Source: Pelomonas sp. V22
GTDB taxonomy: Bacteria; Pseudomonadota; Gammaproteobacteria; Burkholderiales; Burkholderiaceae_C
Assembly (NCBI RefSeq): GCF_030014915.1
Contig: NZ_JAGIXS010000005.1
Location: 186,001-250,000 of the forward strand
Reading direction: 5' to 3'
Length of the DNA: 64,000 nucleotides
Numbering within the stretch: the first letter of the stretch is position 1; every line of letters starts with the position of its first letter. The notes under the pieces are model-generated. The model saw only the letters and a list, made by a program, of their open reading frames with translations. It searched no databases and was not told the origin of the DNA. This document shows positions 55,846 to 64,000 of this stretch, in pieces. Position numbers and translations under genes: made by a program.

Positions 55846-58740
55846 ATGTTCAAACGCAATGCAGTCAACAGTGCTGCGCTGATCTGCCTCGGTACCGTGG
55901 CCGCAGCGTCGGCCTTCGCCCAGGAGACGCTGGAACGCGTCGAAGTCACCGGTTCGCGCATCAAGACCGTCGGCGCCGTGTCCGCCAGCCCCATCACCTC
56001 GGTGGGCGCCGAAGAAATCAAGGCCAGCCAGTCGGTGGCCGTTGAAGAGATCATCCGCGGCATGCCCGCCGCCACGCCGGCTATCGGCCCGGGCGTCAAC
56101 AACGGCTCGGGTGGCGGTGCCACGCTGGACCTGCGCGGCCTGGGCGCCAGCCGTACGCTGGTGCTGATCGACGGTCGCCGCCTGGTGCCGTTCAATCTGG
56201 CAGGTCAGGTCGACACCAACTCGGTGCCGGTCGCCCTGCTGCAACGCATTGACATCGTGACCGGCGGCGCCTCTGCCGTGTACGGCGCCGACGCCGTGGC
56301 GGGTGTTGTCAACTTCGTCCTGAAGAAGAACTTCCAGGGCATCGAGCTGGCCAGCAGCTATGGCGTGTCCGAGCGCGGCGACGCGATCCGCCGCCGCACC
56401 GACCTGACCATTGGCGGCAACTTCGCTGACGGCAAGGGCAATGCCGTGCTGAGCATCGGCACGACCAAGACCGACCCGCTGCTGGTGGGCGACCGCGACA
56501 TCGGCAAGACCACGACCAGCTCGGCCACGGGCAAGTTCACCGGCTCGGACACGACCGTGCCGCTGGTGATCGCCGTGGCACAGGCCGCCGGCGTGCCGGC
56601 TGCGTCCAACACCCTGGGCACCGGCAACAAGCAGCTGAACCCGGCGACCGGCCGCTTCGAAGCCTATGACCCGGCCGTGGGTTCGTTCAACACCAACCCG
56701 CCCAACTACTTCCAGACCCCGCTGGATCGTCGTCAGCTGACCGGCCTGGCCAGCTACTCGATCAACGAGCATGCCGAGGCCTATGCCCAGGTGTTCTACA
56801 CCCGTGCGGTCGTCAATTCGGTGCTGGCTGCCAGCGGCACCTTCGGCAACACGTTCAACGTGCCGATCGGCAACCCCTACATCCCTGACGCCGCCCGCCA
56901 GCAGATCTGCTCGGCACGTGGCATCGCGGCCATCAACTGTGTGGCCGGCAACGCCACGCTGGTGCCGATGACGCTGAGCCGTCGTTTCACCGAGCTGGGC
57001 CCGCGTTTCAACGACTTCGAGAACAAGACGCTGCAGACCACCGTTGGCATGCGTGGCGACCTGATCGGCAGCTGGACCTACGACGCTTACCTCACCACGG
57101 GCGAGGCCGACCAGACCCAGATCCGCCGCAACTGGGGTTCGTTCTCCAAGCTGGGCCAGGCCTTGAATGCCACCAGCACCACGGCATGCGCCAACACCGC
57201 CAACGGCTGCGTGCCGCTGAACGTGTGGGGCGCCGAGGGGACCATCACCCCGGCCATGCTGAACTTCATCAACCTGAGCTCGCTGCTGCTGCAGAAGGTG
57301 CGTCAGCAGGTCACCGCCGTGTCGACCTCGGGCGACCTGGGTGACATCAAGAGCCCCTGGGCCAAGGCACCTATCGGCCTGGCCTTTGGTGCCGAAGAGC
57401 GCAAGGTCACGGCCAGCACCCAGTCGGACGGCGCCTCGCAGACGCAATCCGAAGTGCTGGGCACCGGCGCCCCGACGCCTGACCGCCGCGGCAGCTTCAC
57501 CCTGAAGGAGTTCTACGGCGAAGCCCAGGTGCCGCTGGTGCAGAACCTGCCGTTCGCCCGCAACGTCACGGCGGAACTCGGCTACCGCGAAACCAAGTTC
57601 ACGACCACCAATTCGAACTCGTACAACAGCAACAAGTACGGTCTCGATTGGGAGCCGATCAAGGGCTTGCGCCTGCGCGGCATGATGCAGAACGCCACCC
57701 GCGCACCCAACGTGAACGAGCTGTTCGCGCCGCAGGTGACCGGCCTGTCCAACCTGGCGACCGACCCCTGCCAGGGCGCCAACATCAATGCCGCTCAGGC
57801 CAACACGGCCGGCACGCTGTCCAATCTGTGCGTGCTGACCGGCGTGCCGGCCTCGGTGGTCGGCAGCCTGCCGGCACCGTCGTCGGGCCAGATCAATGTG
57901 CTGTCGGGCGGCAACCCGAACCTGGGCCCCGAGAAGGCCAAGACCAAGACGCTTGGCTTCGTCTACGAGCCCAGCTTCATCAAGAACCTGCTGATCTCGC
58001 TGGACTACTACCGGATCAACCTGACCGGTGCCATCGCTTCGCCGTCGACCACCGACATCCTGGACCAGTGCTACAAGACCCAGTACAACCCGGGCCTGAC
58101 GATGAACGCCGCTTGCGCGGCCGTCTTCCGCAGCACGGCGACCGGCACCTTCAATGGTGCTGATTCCAAGGGTGTGCTGGTGGTCTCGAGCAATCAGGGC
58201 CGTCGCTGGACCAGCGGCTATGACCTGACGGTGGGTTATGGCCTCGCCGCCAAGGACATGGGCCTGAGCCCGGCCATGGGCCGCCTGGATCTGAGCCTGA
58301 ACCTGAACCAGGTGATGGACAACGACCGCCAGGCCACGCCGACCTCGATCCGCCGCATCTGCCGTGGCTACTACTCCAATGCCTGCGGCGAAGGCAACAA
58401 CGGCCTGCGCTTCTCGCAGCGTGCCACCTGGTCCGCCGGCGACTTCACGGCCGGCTACAACTGGCGTCACCTGAGCGCCATGGTGGTCGAGCCGGGCAGC
58501 GGCACCTGGTTTGCCGACTTCACCAAGGTCAAGTCCTACGACTACTTCGACGTCAATGCCTCTTGGGCTGTCAACAAGATGCTGAAGCTGACGCTGACGG
58601 TCAACAACATCACCGACAAGGCACCGCCGACGGTCGGCAACACCATCGCCACCACCGGTGGCGTGAGCGGCAACACCATGCCGTCGGTGTACGACCCGAT
58701 CGGCCGCGCCTACACGCTCGGTGCAACGCTGAAGTTCTGA
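55846..58740 (+). CDS. TonB-dependent receptor (tandem copy 2)
   Basis: A 964-residue outer-membrane receptor. The signal peptide is residues 1-26 (ALICLGTVAAASAFA). The plug and barrel follow the same plan as copy 1, and a 30-residue block around the TonB box (E30 to K59) is identical in both. The barrel ends IGRAYTLGATLKF. All ten mature cysteines of copy 1 are kept. Overall similarity is high along the whole length, with differences concentrated in loop-like stretches, suggesting related but distinct ligands. AGGAG precedes the ATG; its terminator is at 58766-58791. Confidence 0.96.
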   Translation: MFKRNAVNSAALICLGTVAAASAFAQETLERVEVTGSRIKTVGAVSASPITSVGAEEIKASQSVAVEEIIRGMPAATPAIGPGVNNGSGGGATLDLRGLGASRTLVLIDGRRLVPFNLAGQVDTNSVPVALLQRIDIVTGGASAVYGADAVAGVVNFVLKKNFQGIELASSYGVSERGDAIRRRTDLTIGGNFADGKGNAVLSIGTTKTDPLLVGDRDIGKTTTSSATGKFTGSDTTVPLVIAVAQAAGVPAASNTLGTGNKQLNPATGRFEAYDPAVGSFNTNPPNYFQTPLDRRQLTGLASYSINEHAEAYAQVFYTRAVVNSVLAASGTFGNTFNVPIGNPYIPDAARQQICSARGIAAINCVAGNATLVPMTLSRRFTELGPRFNDFENKTLQTTVGMRGDLIGSWTYDAYLTTGEADQTQIRRNWGSFSKLGQALNATSTTACANTANGCVPLNVWGAEGTITPAMLNFINLSSLLLQKVRQQVTAVSTSGDLGDIKSPWAKAPIGLAFGAEERKVTASTQSDGASQTQSEVLGTGAPTPDRRGSFTLKEFYGEAQVPLVQNLPFARNVTAELGYRETKFTTTNSNSYNSNKYGLDWEPIKGLRLRGMMQNATRAPNVNELFAPQVTGLSNLATDPCQGANINAAQANTAGTLSNLCVLTGVPASVVGSLPAPSSGQINVLSGGNPNLGPEKAKTKTLGFVYEPSFIKNLLISLDYYRINLTGAIASPSTTDILDQCYKTQYNPGLTMNAACAAVFRSTATGTFNGADSKGVLVVSSNQGRRWTSGYDLTVGYGLAAKDMGLSPAMGRLDLSLNLNQVMDNDRQATPTSIRRICRGYYSNACGEGNNGLRFSQRATWSAGDFTAGYNWRHLSAMVVEPGSGTWFADFTKVKSYDYFDVNASWAVNKMLKLTLTVNNITDKAPPTVGNTIATTGGVSGNTMPSVYDPIGRAYTLGATLKF

Positions 58741-58765
58741 TCCCCGGATCGTTCTTCATCACAGA

Positions 58766-58791
58766 GGCGGGCCTGCGGGCCCGCCTTTTTT
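58766..58791 (+). terminator. Intrinsic terminator of receptor copy 2
   Basis: GGCGGGCC (58766-58773) and GGCCCGCC (58778-58785) form an 8-bp stem with a TGCG loop, followed by six T residues. Confidence 0.93.
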
Positions 58792-58829
58792 ATGCTGCGA
58801 AAATCCCTGGAGAAATCTGGAGATCCTTG

Positions 58830-60071
58830 ATGACATTTGCTTCGTCCCCGCCGACGGGTCCGCTCAACTGCGAAGTGCTGGTCGTTGGTGCTGGCCCTGC
58901 CGGCAGTGCCTGCGCGCGGGTGCTGGCCCAGGCCGGGCTGGATGTGCTGCAGATCGACCAGGCTGCGCCGGGGCGTGACAAGATCTGTGGCGACGGCCTG
59001 ATCCCCGATGCCCATGCCGCGCTGGCGCGCCTTGGCGTGCTGGACCAGGTGATGGCGCGCGCGAAGCGTGCTGAACATGTGGGCTGCATCGGTCCGCGCG
59101 GTGGCCGCATCGACGTGCCGGGCACGCTCGCCGTGCTGCCGCGCCGCGAGCTCGATGCCCTGCTGCTGCGCGCGGCCCAGGACGCCGGTGCCCGCTTGCT
59201 GGCGCCGGCGCGTTTCGAGGCGCCGATCGAGGATGCAGCCGGCCGCGTGGCCGGTGCGCGTCTGAAGGTCGATGGAGCCGATGTGGACGTGGCCGCCCGC
59301 TGGGTGGTGCTGGCCACCGGCGCCGTGCCCAAGGCGCTGAGCGCCGCTGGCCTGTGCGAGCGCCACACGCCCAGTGGCGTGGCCTTGCGCGGCTATGTGC
59401 GCGCGCCGTCCCTGGTCGGCCAGATCAAGGCGCTGGAAGTGGTCTGGTGCAAGGCCGTGCGGCCGGGCTATGGCTGGATCTTCCCGGCGCCGGATGGCTG
59501 CTTCAACATCGGCGTCGGCGTGACCGACAGCCACCGCGCCGTGGGCGGCAAGGGCGCCAAGAAGGAACTCAACCTGCGCGCCATCTTCGACGCCTTCTGC
59601 GAGCACTACGAGCCGGCCGCGCGCCTGATGCGCGAGGGCGAACTGGTGGGGGAGCTCAAGGGCGCCCCGTTGCGCTGCACGCTGGAAGGCGCCCGCTGGT
59701 CGCGGCCGGGGCTGCTGGTCACCGGCGAGGCGGCAGGCAGCACCTATTCCTTCACCGGCGAGGGCATAGGCAAGGCGATGGAGACCGGCATGCTGGCCGC
59801 CGATGCGCTGCTGAAGGGCCGCCGCGAGGACCTGGACGATGCCGCCGTGCGTGCCAGCTACGAGGCCGGCCTGCGCGCGCTCAAGCCCAAGTTCGACCTC
59901 TACCAGCGGGCCAACCGCGTCAATGCAGCCCCGTGGCTGGCCGACCTCCTGATCTGGCGCGCCCAGCACAGCCCCCGTCTCTTGCAGCGCATGAGCGGCG
60001 TGCTGAACGAGACCAGCAACCCGGGCAACCTGGTGAGCCTGAAGGGCCTGTCTCGCCTGTTCCTCGAGTAA
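58830..60071 (+). CDS. Geranylgeranyl-reductase-family FAD oxidoreductase
   Basis: A 413-residue flavoprotein. The N-terminal dinucleotide-binding motif is VLVVGAGPAGSACARVLAQA, then CGDGLIPDAHAALARLGV as in the geranylgeranyl reductase family. The second FAD motif is LLVTGEAAGSTYSFTGEGIG. Family members reduce isoprenoid double bonds or hydroxylate aromatic rings; the substrate here is not known. The GGAG before the ATG at 58830 supports this start. The next gene follows after 22 bp and could be co-transcribed. Confidence 0.9.
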   Translation: MTFASSPPTGPLNCEVLVVGAGPAGSACARVLAQAGLDVLQIDQAAPGRDKICGDGLIPDAHAALARLGVLDQVMARAKRAEHVGCIGPRGGRIDVPGTLAVLPRRELDALLLRAAQDAGARLLAPARFEAPIEDAAGRVAGARLKVDGADVDVAARWVVLATGAVPKALSAAGLCERHTPSGVALRGYVRAPSLVGQIKALEVVWCKAVRPGYGWIFPAPDGCFNIGVGVTDSHRAVGGKGAKKELNLRAIFDAFCEHYEPAARLMREGELVGELKGAPLRCTLEGARWSRPGLLVTGEAAGSTYSFTGEGIGKAMETGMLAADALLKGRREDLDDAAVRASYEAGLRALKPKFDLYQRANRVNAAPWLADLLIWRAQHSPRLLQRMSGVLNETSNPGNLVSLKGLSRLFLE

Positions 60072-60093
60072 GCACAAAAGAAAGAGCTCACCG

Positions 60094-60849
60094 ATGTGCC
60101 AACTGCTGGGCATGAACGCCAACACGCCCACCGACGTGATGTTCAGCTTCGCCGGTCTTGCCAACCGGGCCGACGAGCACAAGGACGGCTTCGGCATCGC
60201 CTTCTTCGAGGACCGTGGCCTGCGGCATTTCGTCGATCACCACAGCGCGCGCCACTCGCCGCTGGCCGAGCTGGTCAAGCATTACCCGATCAAGAGCGAC
60301 AACGTCATCGCCCACATCCGCAAGGCCACGCAGGGCGAGGTCAAGCTGGCCAACACCCATCCGTTCCAGCGCGAGCTGTGGGGGCGCTACTGGGTGTTCG
60401 CCCACAACGGCAACCTGAAGGACTTCCAGCCGCGCCTGCATGGCGCCTTCCGCCCGGTGGGCGACACCGACAGCGAGCGCGCCTTCTGCTGGCTGATGCA
60501 GGAGCTGGCCAAGGCCCACTACTCGGTGCCCAGCATCGAGGAGCTGAGCCTCACGCTGGCCGAGCTGATGCCCCAGCTGAACGCCTATGGCACCTTCAAC
60601 ATGCTGCTCTCCAACGGCCAGGCGCTGTGGGCCCATGGTTCGACCAAGCTGCACTACCTGCTGCGCCAGCATCCCTTCGGCCGGGTGCAGTTGCAGGACG
60701 AGGACATGAGCGTCGATTTCGCGCAGGCCACGACGGCGCAGGACCGCGTCGCTGTCATCGCGACCGAACCCCTGACCCGCGACGAGGCCTGGGTGGCCTT
60801 CGAGCCGGGGCAGTTGAAGGTCTTCGTCGACGGGCTGCCGCGCCCCTGA
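60094..60849 (+). CDS. Class II glutamine amidotransferase (YafJ type)
   Basis: A 251-residue stand-alone Ntn-type amidotransferase. Cys2 (MCQLLGMNANTP) is the expected nucleophile after Met removal. The glutamine-binding motifs are HKDGFGIAFFED, HIRKATQGEV and FAHNGNLKDF, and NYGTFN-like NAYGTFNMLLS follows. No synthase domain is fused, so the ammonia acceptor is unknown. It is 22 bp downstream of the flavoprotein gene. Confidence 0.93.
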   Translation: MCQLLGMNANTPTDVMFSFAGLANRADEHKDGFGIAFFEDRGLRHFVDHHSARHSPLAELVKHYPIKSDNVIAHIRKATQGEVKLANTHPFQRELWGRYWVFAHNGNLKDFQPRLHGAFRPVGDTDSERAFCWLMQELAKAHYSVPSIEELSLTLAELMPQLNAYGTFNMLLSNGQALWAHGSTKLHYLLRQHPFGRVQLQDEDMSVDFAQATTAQDRVAVIATEPLTRDEAWVAFEPGQLKVFVDGLPRP

Positions 60850-60961
60850 GGGCGGAGGGCGCCGGCCGCCGCATCGGCGATCCGGCCATTCATCCCGCCA
60901 TCCCGCCACTCGCCGCGGCAAGCGCCCGGCAGCAGCGGGCCAGCGCCTAGACTGCGGCCCC

Positions 60962-62149
60962 ATGAGCACGACCATCCCCCCCCAGAACCGCTTCCAGCGC
61001 TGGTACTTCGGCTGGGCCGAACCGCATTACCAGCGGCTGAGCCCCGAGCTGCAGGTCCAGGTCCGGGCGCTCGATCAGATGCTCTACAGCCGCGCCGGCC
61101 TCGGCATCTGGGTGGGGCTGGCGGGTGGGCTGATAGGCACCACGGCCGGCCTGATTGGCGCCGGCCTGGCCTGGCTGCCGGCTCTGGGCCTCTCGCTGGT
61201 GATGACGCTGGGCCTGCTGGCGGCGTTTGCAGCAGCCTGGATGCAGCCGGAGAAATTCCTGGGTCGCCGGCGTTTCGGCGGCCTGTTCCTGAAGGTGGTG
61301 CTGGGCGCCATTGGCGGCCTGGGCCTCGGCTGGATGGTGGGCCGCCTGACGCGCAACGGCCTCGCCGGCCTGGAGCGGCTGCCGGACGACCTGGAGCGTC
61401 TGGTCCGCGTGGGCCTGCCGCTGGCCCTGGGCTTTGCGGTGGCGATTGCGCTGCTGATCTCGCTGATGGCGGCTGCCCGCCGCAACATGCTGCAGCAGGA
61501 GCTGCAGCGCAGCCGCGAGGCCGAGGCGCAAGCCCAGAGCCAGCGCGAGGCCAGCGAGGCCCGGCTGCGCCTCTTGCAGGCCCAGATCCAGCCGCACTTC
61601 ATCTTCAACAGCCTGTCGGCCGTCCAGCACTGGGTGGACAGCGCGGATCCGCGCGCCAGCAGCCTCTTGCGCTCGCTCACGGCCTTCCTGCGCGGCAGCG
61701 CCGATCAGATGCTCAAGCCCGAGGTCAGCCTGGCCGAGGAGCTGGCCCAGGTCCAGCACTACCTGCAGGTGATGCAGGCCCGCTGGGGCGAGCGCCTGCA
61801 GTACCAGCTCGACATCGACGCCGACCTGGCCGCCCACGCCACGCTGCCGCCGGGCATCGTGCTCTCGCTGGTCGAGAACGCGCTGGAGCATGGCCTCGCG
61901 CCGGCACTCAGCGGCGGGCAGCTGCGCATCCTGCTGTCGCCAGATGGTGAGCAGGGCTGGCGCCTCGAAGTCTGCGATGACGGCGTGGGCATGCAGGACT
62001 TCGGCGTTGAGGGGCTCGGCCTCGCCAACTGCCGCGCCCGCCTGGGCCATGCCTTTGGCGAGCGGGCCAGCCTGGTGCTGGATGCAGACCCGGACGGCCG
62101 TGGCACGCGCGCCACCATCAGCGTGCAGGGAGCGGGCCATGCGCTTTGA
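60962..62149 (+). CDS. LytS-family histidine kinase 1 of 3
   Basis: A 395-residue membrane kinase. About four hydrophobic segments lie at residues 46-92 and 108-170. A coiled coil (QELQRSREAEAQAQSQREAS) is followed by the His_kinase domain with the phospho-acceptor His212 in QAQIQPHFIFNSLSA. The ATPase N-box is SLVENALEHGL and the G-box is GLGLANCRARL. Its stop overlaps the next kinase by 11 bp. No response regulator lies upstream; the partner is likely beyond the right edge. Confidence 0.93.
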   Translation: MSTTIPPQNRFQRWYFGWAEPHYQRLSPELQVQVRALDQMLYSRAGLGIWVGLAGGLIGTTAGLIGAGLAWLPALGLSLVMTLGLLAAFAAAWMQPEKFLGRRRFGGLFLKVVLGAIGGLGLGWMVGRLTRNGLAGLERLPDDLERLVRVGLPLALGFAVAIALLISLMAAARRNMLQQELQRSREAEAQAQSQREASEARLRLLQAQIQPHFIFNSLSAVQHWVDSADPRASSLLRSLTAFLRGSADQMLKPEVSLAEELAQVQHYLQVMQARWGERLQYQLDIDADLAAHATLPPGIVLSLVENALEHGLAPALSGGQLRILLSPDGEQGWRLEVCDDGVGMQDFGVEGLGLANCRARLGHAFGERASLVLDADPDGRGTRATISVQGAGHAL

Positions 62150-63218
62150 GTTCCCGCTGTGGGGCGCCTTCAAGCGCTTCTGCCTGATGGGCGACCTGAA
62201 GGCCTTCACGCCCGAGCAACTGGCCCGCGCGGGCGGCGACCCCTGGCCCCGTCAGCTCGACCGCTATGTGCTGATCCAGTACTTCGCCATCTCGGTGGCG
62301 CTGTTCGTGCTGATGCCCCGGCTGCTGGCGCCGCTGCTGATACTTGGGGGCCTGGTGCTGATGCTCGGCATCCTTGCGCAGAGCCGCCGCCTGTGGCGCG
62401 ACCCATCGTCCAAGCGGGTCAATGCGGCCATTCGCCTCGCCGGCCTGATCTACACCGGCGGTGTGTTCGCATCCGCAGGCCTGCTCGACAAACCACATGC
62501 GATACCGTCCATCGTGGTGCTGGCCGTGCTGCTGTTCTTCTGCACCTCGGCCTGGTGGGGCCTGCTGGTGTTCCGGCAGCATCAGATCAAGGCCAGGTTG
62601 CGCGAACTGGACGAGCGCGATCAGCAGGCGGCCTTGCAGGCCCAGCTGCTGCAGGCGCAGATCCAGCCTCACTTCCTCTTCAACTCGCTGGCCTCGCTCG
62701 GCCACTGGGTGCGCAGCCAGGATCCGCGCGCGGCGCCCATGCTAGAGGCCCTGACCGCCTATCTGCGTGCCACTTTGCCGCTGTTCAACCGCGAGCAGCT
62801 GAGCGTCGGCGAAGAGCTGGCGGCCGTGCGCGAATACCTTGCGGTGATGCAGGCGCGGCTCGGTGAGCGGCTGCGGGTCGAGATCGACGTTGACCCGGCC
62901 CTGCACCAGCAGCTGCTGCCGCCGGCCATCTTGCTGACCCTGGTCGAGAACGCCATCGAGCATGGCGTGGTGCCCAAGCTCGGCGAGGCCACCTTGCGCA
63001 TCGAGGGCCGCCAGCTGAAGAGCGGCGTCTTGATCAGTGTGGCCGACGATGGCCCGGGCCTGCCCGAGCAGCCCGCGCCTCAAGCGCCTGGCCGGGGCGT
63101 GGGCCTCAGCAACTCGCGGCTGCGGCTCGCGCAGCGCTTTGGCGAGCGGGCGCGGCTCAGTTTGGACAACGGCCCACTCGGCGGCTGCCTGGCGCAGTTG
63201 CGCGTGGAGGCGGCGTGA
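62139..63218 (+). CDS. LytS-family histidine kinase 2 of 3
   Basis: A 359-residue membrane kinase with hydrophobic segments at about residues 45-80 and 97-146. A short coiled coil leads to the phospho-acceptor His178 in QAQIQPHFLFNSLAS. The ATPase N-box is TLVENAIEHGV and the G-box is GVGLSNSRLRL. The N-terminus differs from kinase 1, so each may sense something different. It starts inside the end of kinase 1 (11-bp overlap), and its TGA shares one base with the ATG of kinase 3. Confidence 0.93.
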   Translation: MRFEFPLWGAFKRFCLMGDLKAFTPEQLARAGGDPWPRQLDRYVLIQYFAISVALFVLMPRLLAPLLILGGLVLMLGILAQSRRLWRDPSSKRVNAAIRLAGLIYTGGVFASAGLLDKPHAIPSIVVLAVLLFFCTSAWWGLLVFRQHQIKARLRELDERDQQAALQAQLLQAQIQPHFLFNSLASLGHWVRSQDPRAAPMLEALTAYLRATLPLFNREQLSVGEELAAVREYLAVMQARLGERLRVEIDVDPALHQQLLPPAILLTLVENAIEHGVVPKLGEATLRIEGRQLKSGVLISVADDGPGLPEQPAPQAPGRGVGLSNSRLRLAQRFGERARLSLDNGPLGGCLAQLRVEAA

Positions 63219-64000
63219 TGTTCGGTGCTCTCAAGCAGTTCTTTGCCCGCGTCGACTGGCGCATGGCCCTGATGCTGGGCCCGCGCCACAGCTTCACGGA
63301 TGAGCAGTGGCAGCGGCTGGCGCCGCAGGTCGCGATCTCGCCCAGCGTCAAGGTGGCGGCCCTGGTGAATGCCGTGGCGACCTCTGCCATGCTGGTGCTG
63401 CAGCTGCCCGCCGGCGTGGCCGGTCCGACCTTCCTGATCTTCCTGGCCCAGGCCTTGCTGATGCTGTGCCTGGCTGCTGCGATCTGGCGCCGGCCGACGA
63501 TGAAGCGGCTCTACATCGCCTATGGCCTGACCTCGTTCCCGGCCGGCATCCTGGCCGGCTTCACGATGTCCTATCTCAAGAACCACGGGCTCAGCGAGAT
63601 TGCCCGCGAGGTGCTGATGCGCGACGTGATGCTCGGCATTCTGTTCTCTTTCGGCATCTGGGTCGTGGCCATGTGGCGCAACGAATTCCTGGCCGACTGG
63701 CTGCATGACGAAGACCTGCGCGCCCAGGCCGCCGAGGCCGCGCGCAAGCTCTCCAGCGCCCAGATCCAGCCGCACTTTTTGTTCAACTCGCTGGCTTCGC
63801 TGCAGCACTGGGTGCTGACCAAGGACGACCGTGCGGCGCCGCTGCTGGCCTCGCTGACGGCCTATCTGCGCGCCACGCTGCCGCTGTTCGAGCGGCCGCT
63901 GCTGGCCGTGGGCGAGGAGGCCGAGGCGGCGCGCCGCTATCTCGAGGTGATGCAGGCACGACTCGGCGAGCGGCTGCGCTTCTCGCTGGACATCGCGCCC
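63218..64000 (+). CDS. LytS-family histidine kinase 3 of 3 (cut by the window edge)
   Basis: The first 261 residues of a membrane kinase; the reading frame is open to the end of the window. Hydrophobic segments lie at about residues 46-90, 98-118 and 137-152. The phospho-acceptor is His186 in AQIQPHFLFNSLAS. From there it is very similar to kinase 2 (TAYLRATLPLF, YLEVMQARLGERL). The ATPase domain lies beyond the edge. The ATG overlaps the kinase 2 stop by one base (TGATG). Confidence 0.9.
   Translation, partial: MFGALKQFFARVDWRMALMLGPRHSFTDEQWQRLAPQVAISPSVKVAALVNAVATSAMLVLQLPAGVAGPTFLIFLAQALLMLCLAAAIWRRPTMKRLYIAYGLTSFPAGILAGFTMSYLKNHGLSEIAREVLMRDVMLGILFSFGIWVVAMWRNEFLADWLHDEDLRAQAAEAARKLSSAQIQPHFLFNSLASLQHWVLTKDDRAAPLLASLTAYLRATLPLFERPLLAVGEEAEAARRYLEVMQARLGERLRFSLDIAP

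Noticed and set aside
55831-58470. A long minus-strand open frame opposite receptor copy 2
   Set aside because: It has shadow composition, no signal or domain motif, and lies fully across a well-supported receptor.

Overview
The window is GC-rich, gene-dense chromosome of a betaproteobacterium. It most resembles Burkholderiales of the Roseateles/Pelomonas/Rubrivivax type. I infer this from the very high G+C in codon third positions, the argS-SPOR-dsbA and lptA-lptB-rpoN orders, the split-subunit proton-translocating transhydrogenase (pntAA-pntAB-pntB), and proteins that look betaproteobacterial throughout. I see no rRNA, tRNA, insertion sequence, prophage or CRISPR array. About 54 protein genes are supported; the last one runs off the right edge.

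Layout. 1-8.2 kb: a chemotaxis receptor, RecQ helicase, a GAF-GGDEF cyclase, a translationally coupled LytS kinase/LytTR regulator/DUF2807 operon, and ssb with a clear terminator. 8.2-15.2 kb: a secreted double retropepsin-like protein with TPRs, a cytochrome P450 divergent from an AraC regulator, a second AraC regulator, a DUF3224 protein, and an ArsR-SRPBCC-DUF4287/DUF5655 operon. 15.2-21.3 kb: a small lipoprotein, a NarL-type two-component pair, then mnmA, a periplasmic binding protein, a NudJ-like NUDIX hydrolase and a DUF3089 hydrolase. 21.4-31.1 kb: transhydrogenase, FadD acyl-CoA ligase plus a coupled unknown, a DUF6265-like protein, rsmE, and an M1 metallopeptidase lipoprotein coupled to a membrane protein.

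31.2-38 kb: a THUMP-domain RNA methyltransferase, a SEL1-repeat periplasmic protein and a 1,262-residue TonB-dependent receptor; the last two overlap by four bases. 38.2-44.8 kb: a housekeeping run on the minus strand (argS, a SPOR protein, dsbA, lptA, lptB, rpoN and a small exported protein). 44.8-52.3 kb: a Ser/Thr kinase fused to a cyclic-nucleotide-binding-like domain, a triple-repeat PsiF-like exported protein, a cation:proton antiporter, a YbdK ligase, and a LysR regulator divergent from malate synthase G.

52.5-64 kb: two tandem paralogous TonB-dependent receptors separated by a terminator, a 13-G homopolymer and dyad sites; a geranylgeranyl-reductase-type flavoprotein; a class II glutamine amidotransferase; and three consecutive overlapping LytS-family histidine kinases, the third cut by the window edge. 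The most unusual parts are this triple-kinase array, the duplicated receptors with their decorated intergenic regions, and the receptor-SEL1 coupling. All functional statements come from reading motifs; no database search was run.
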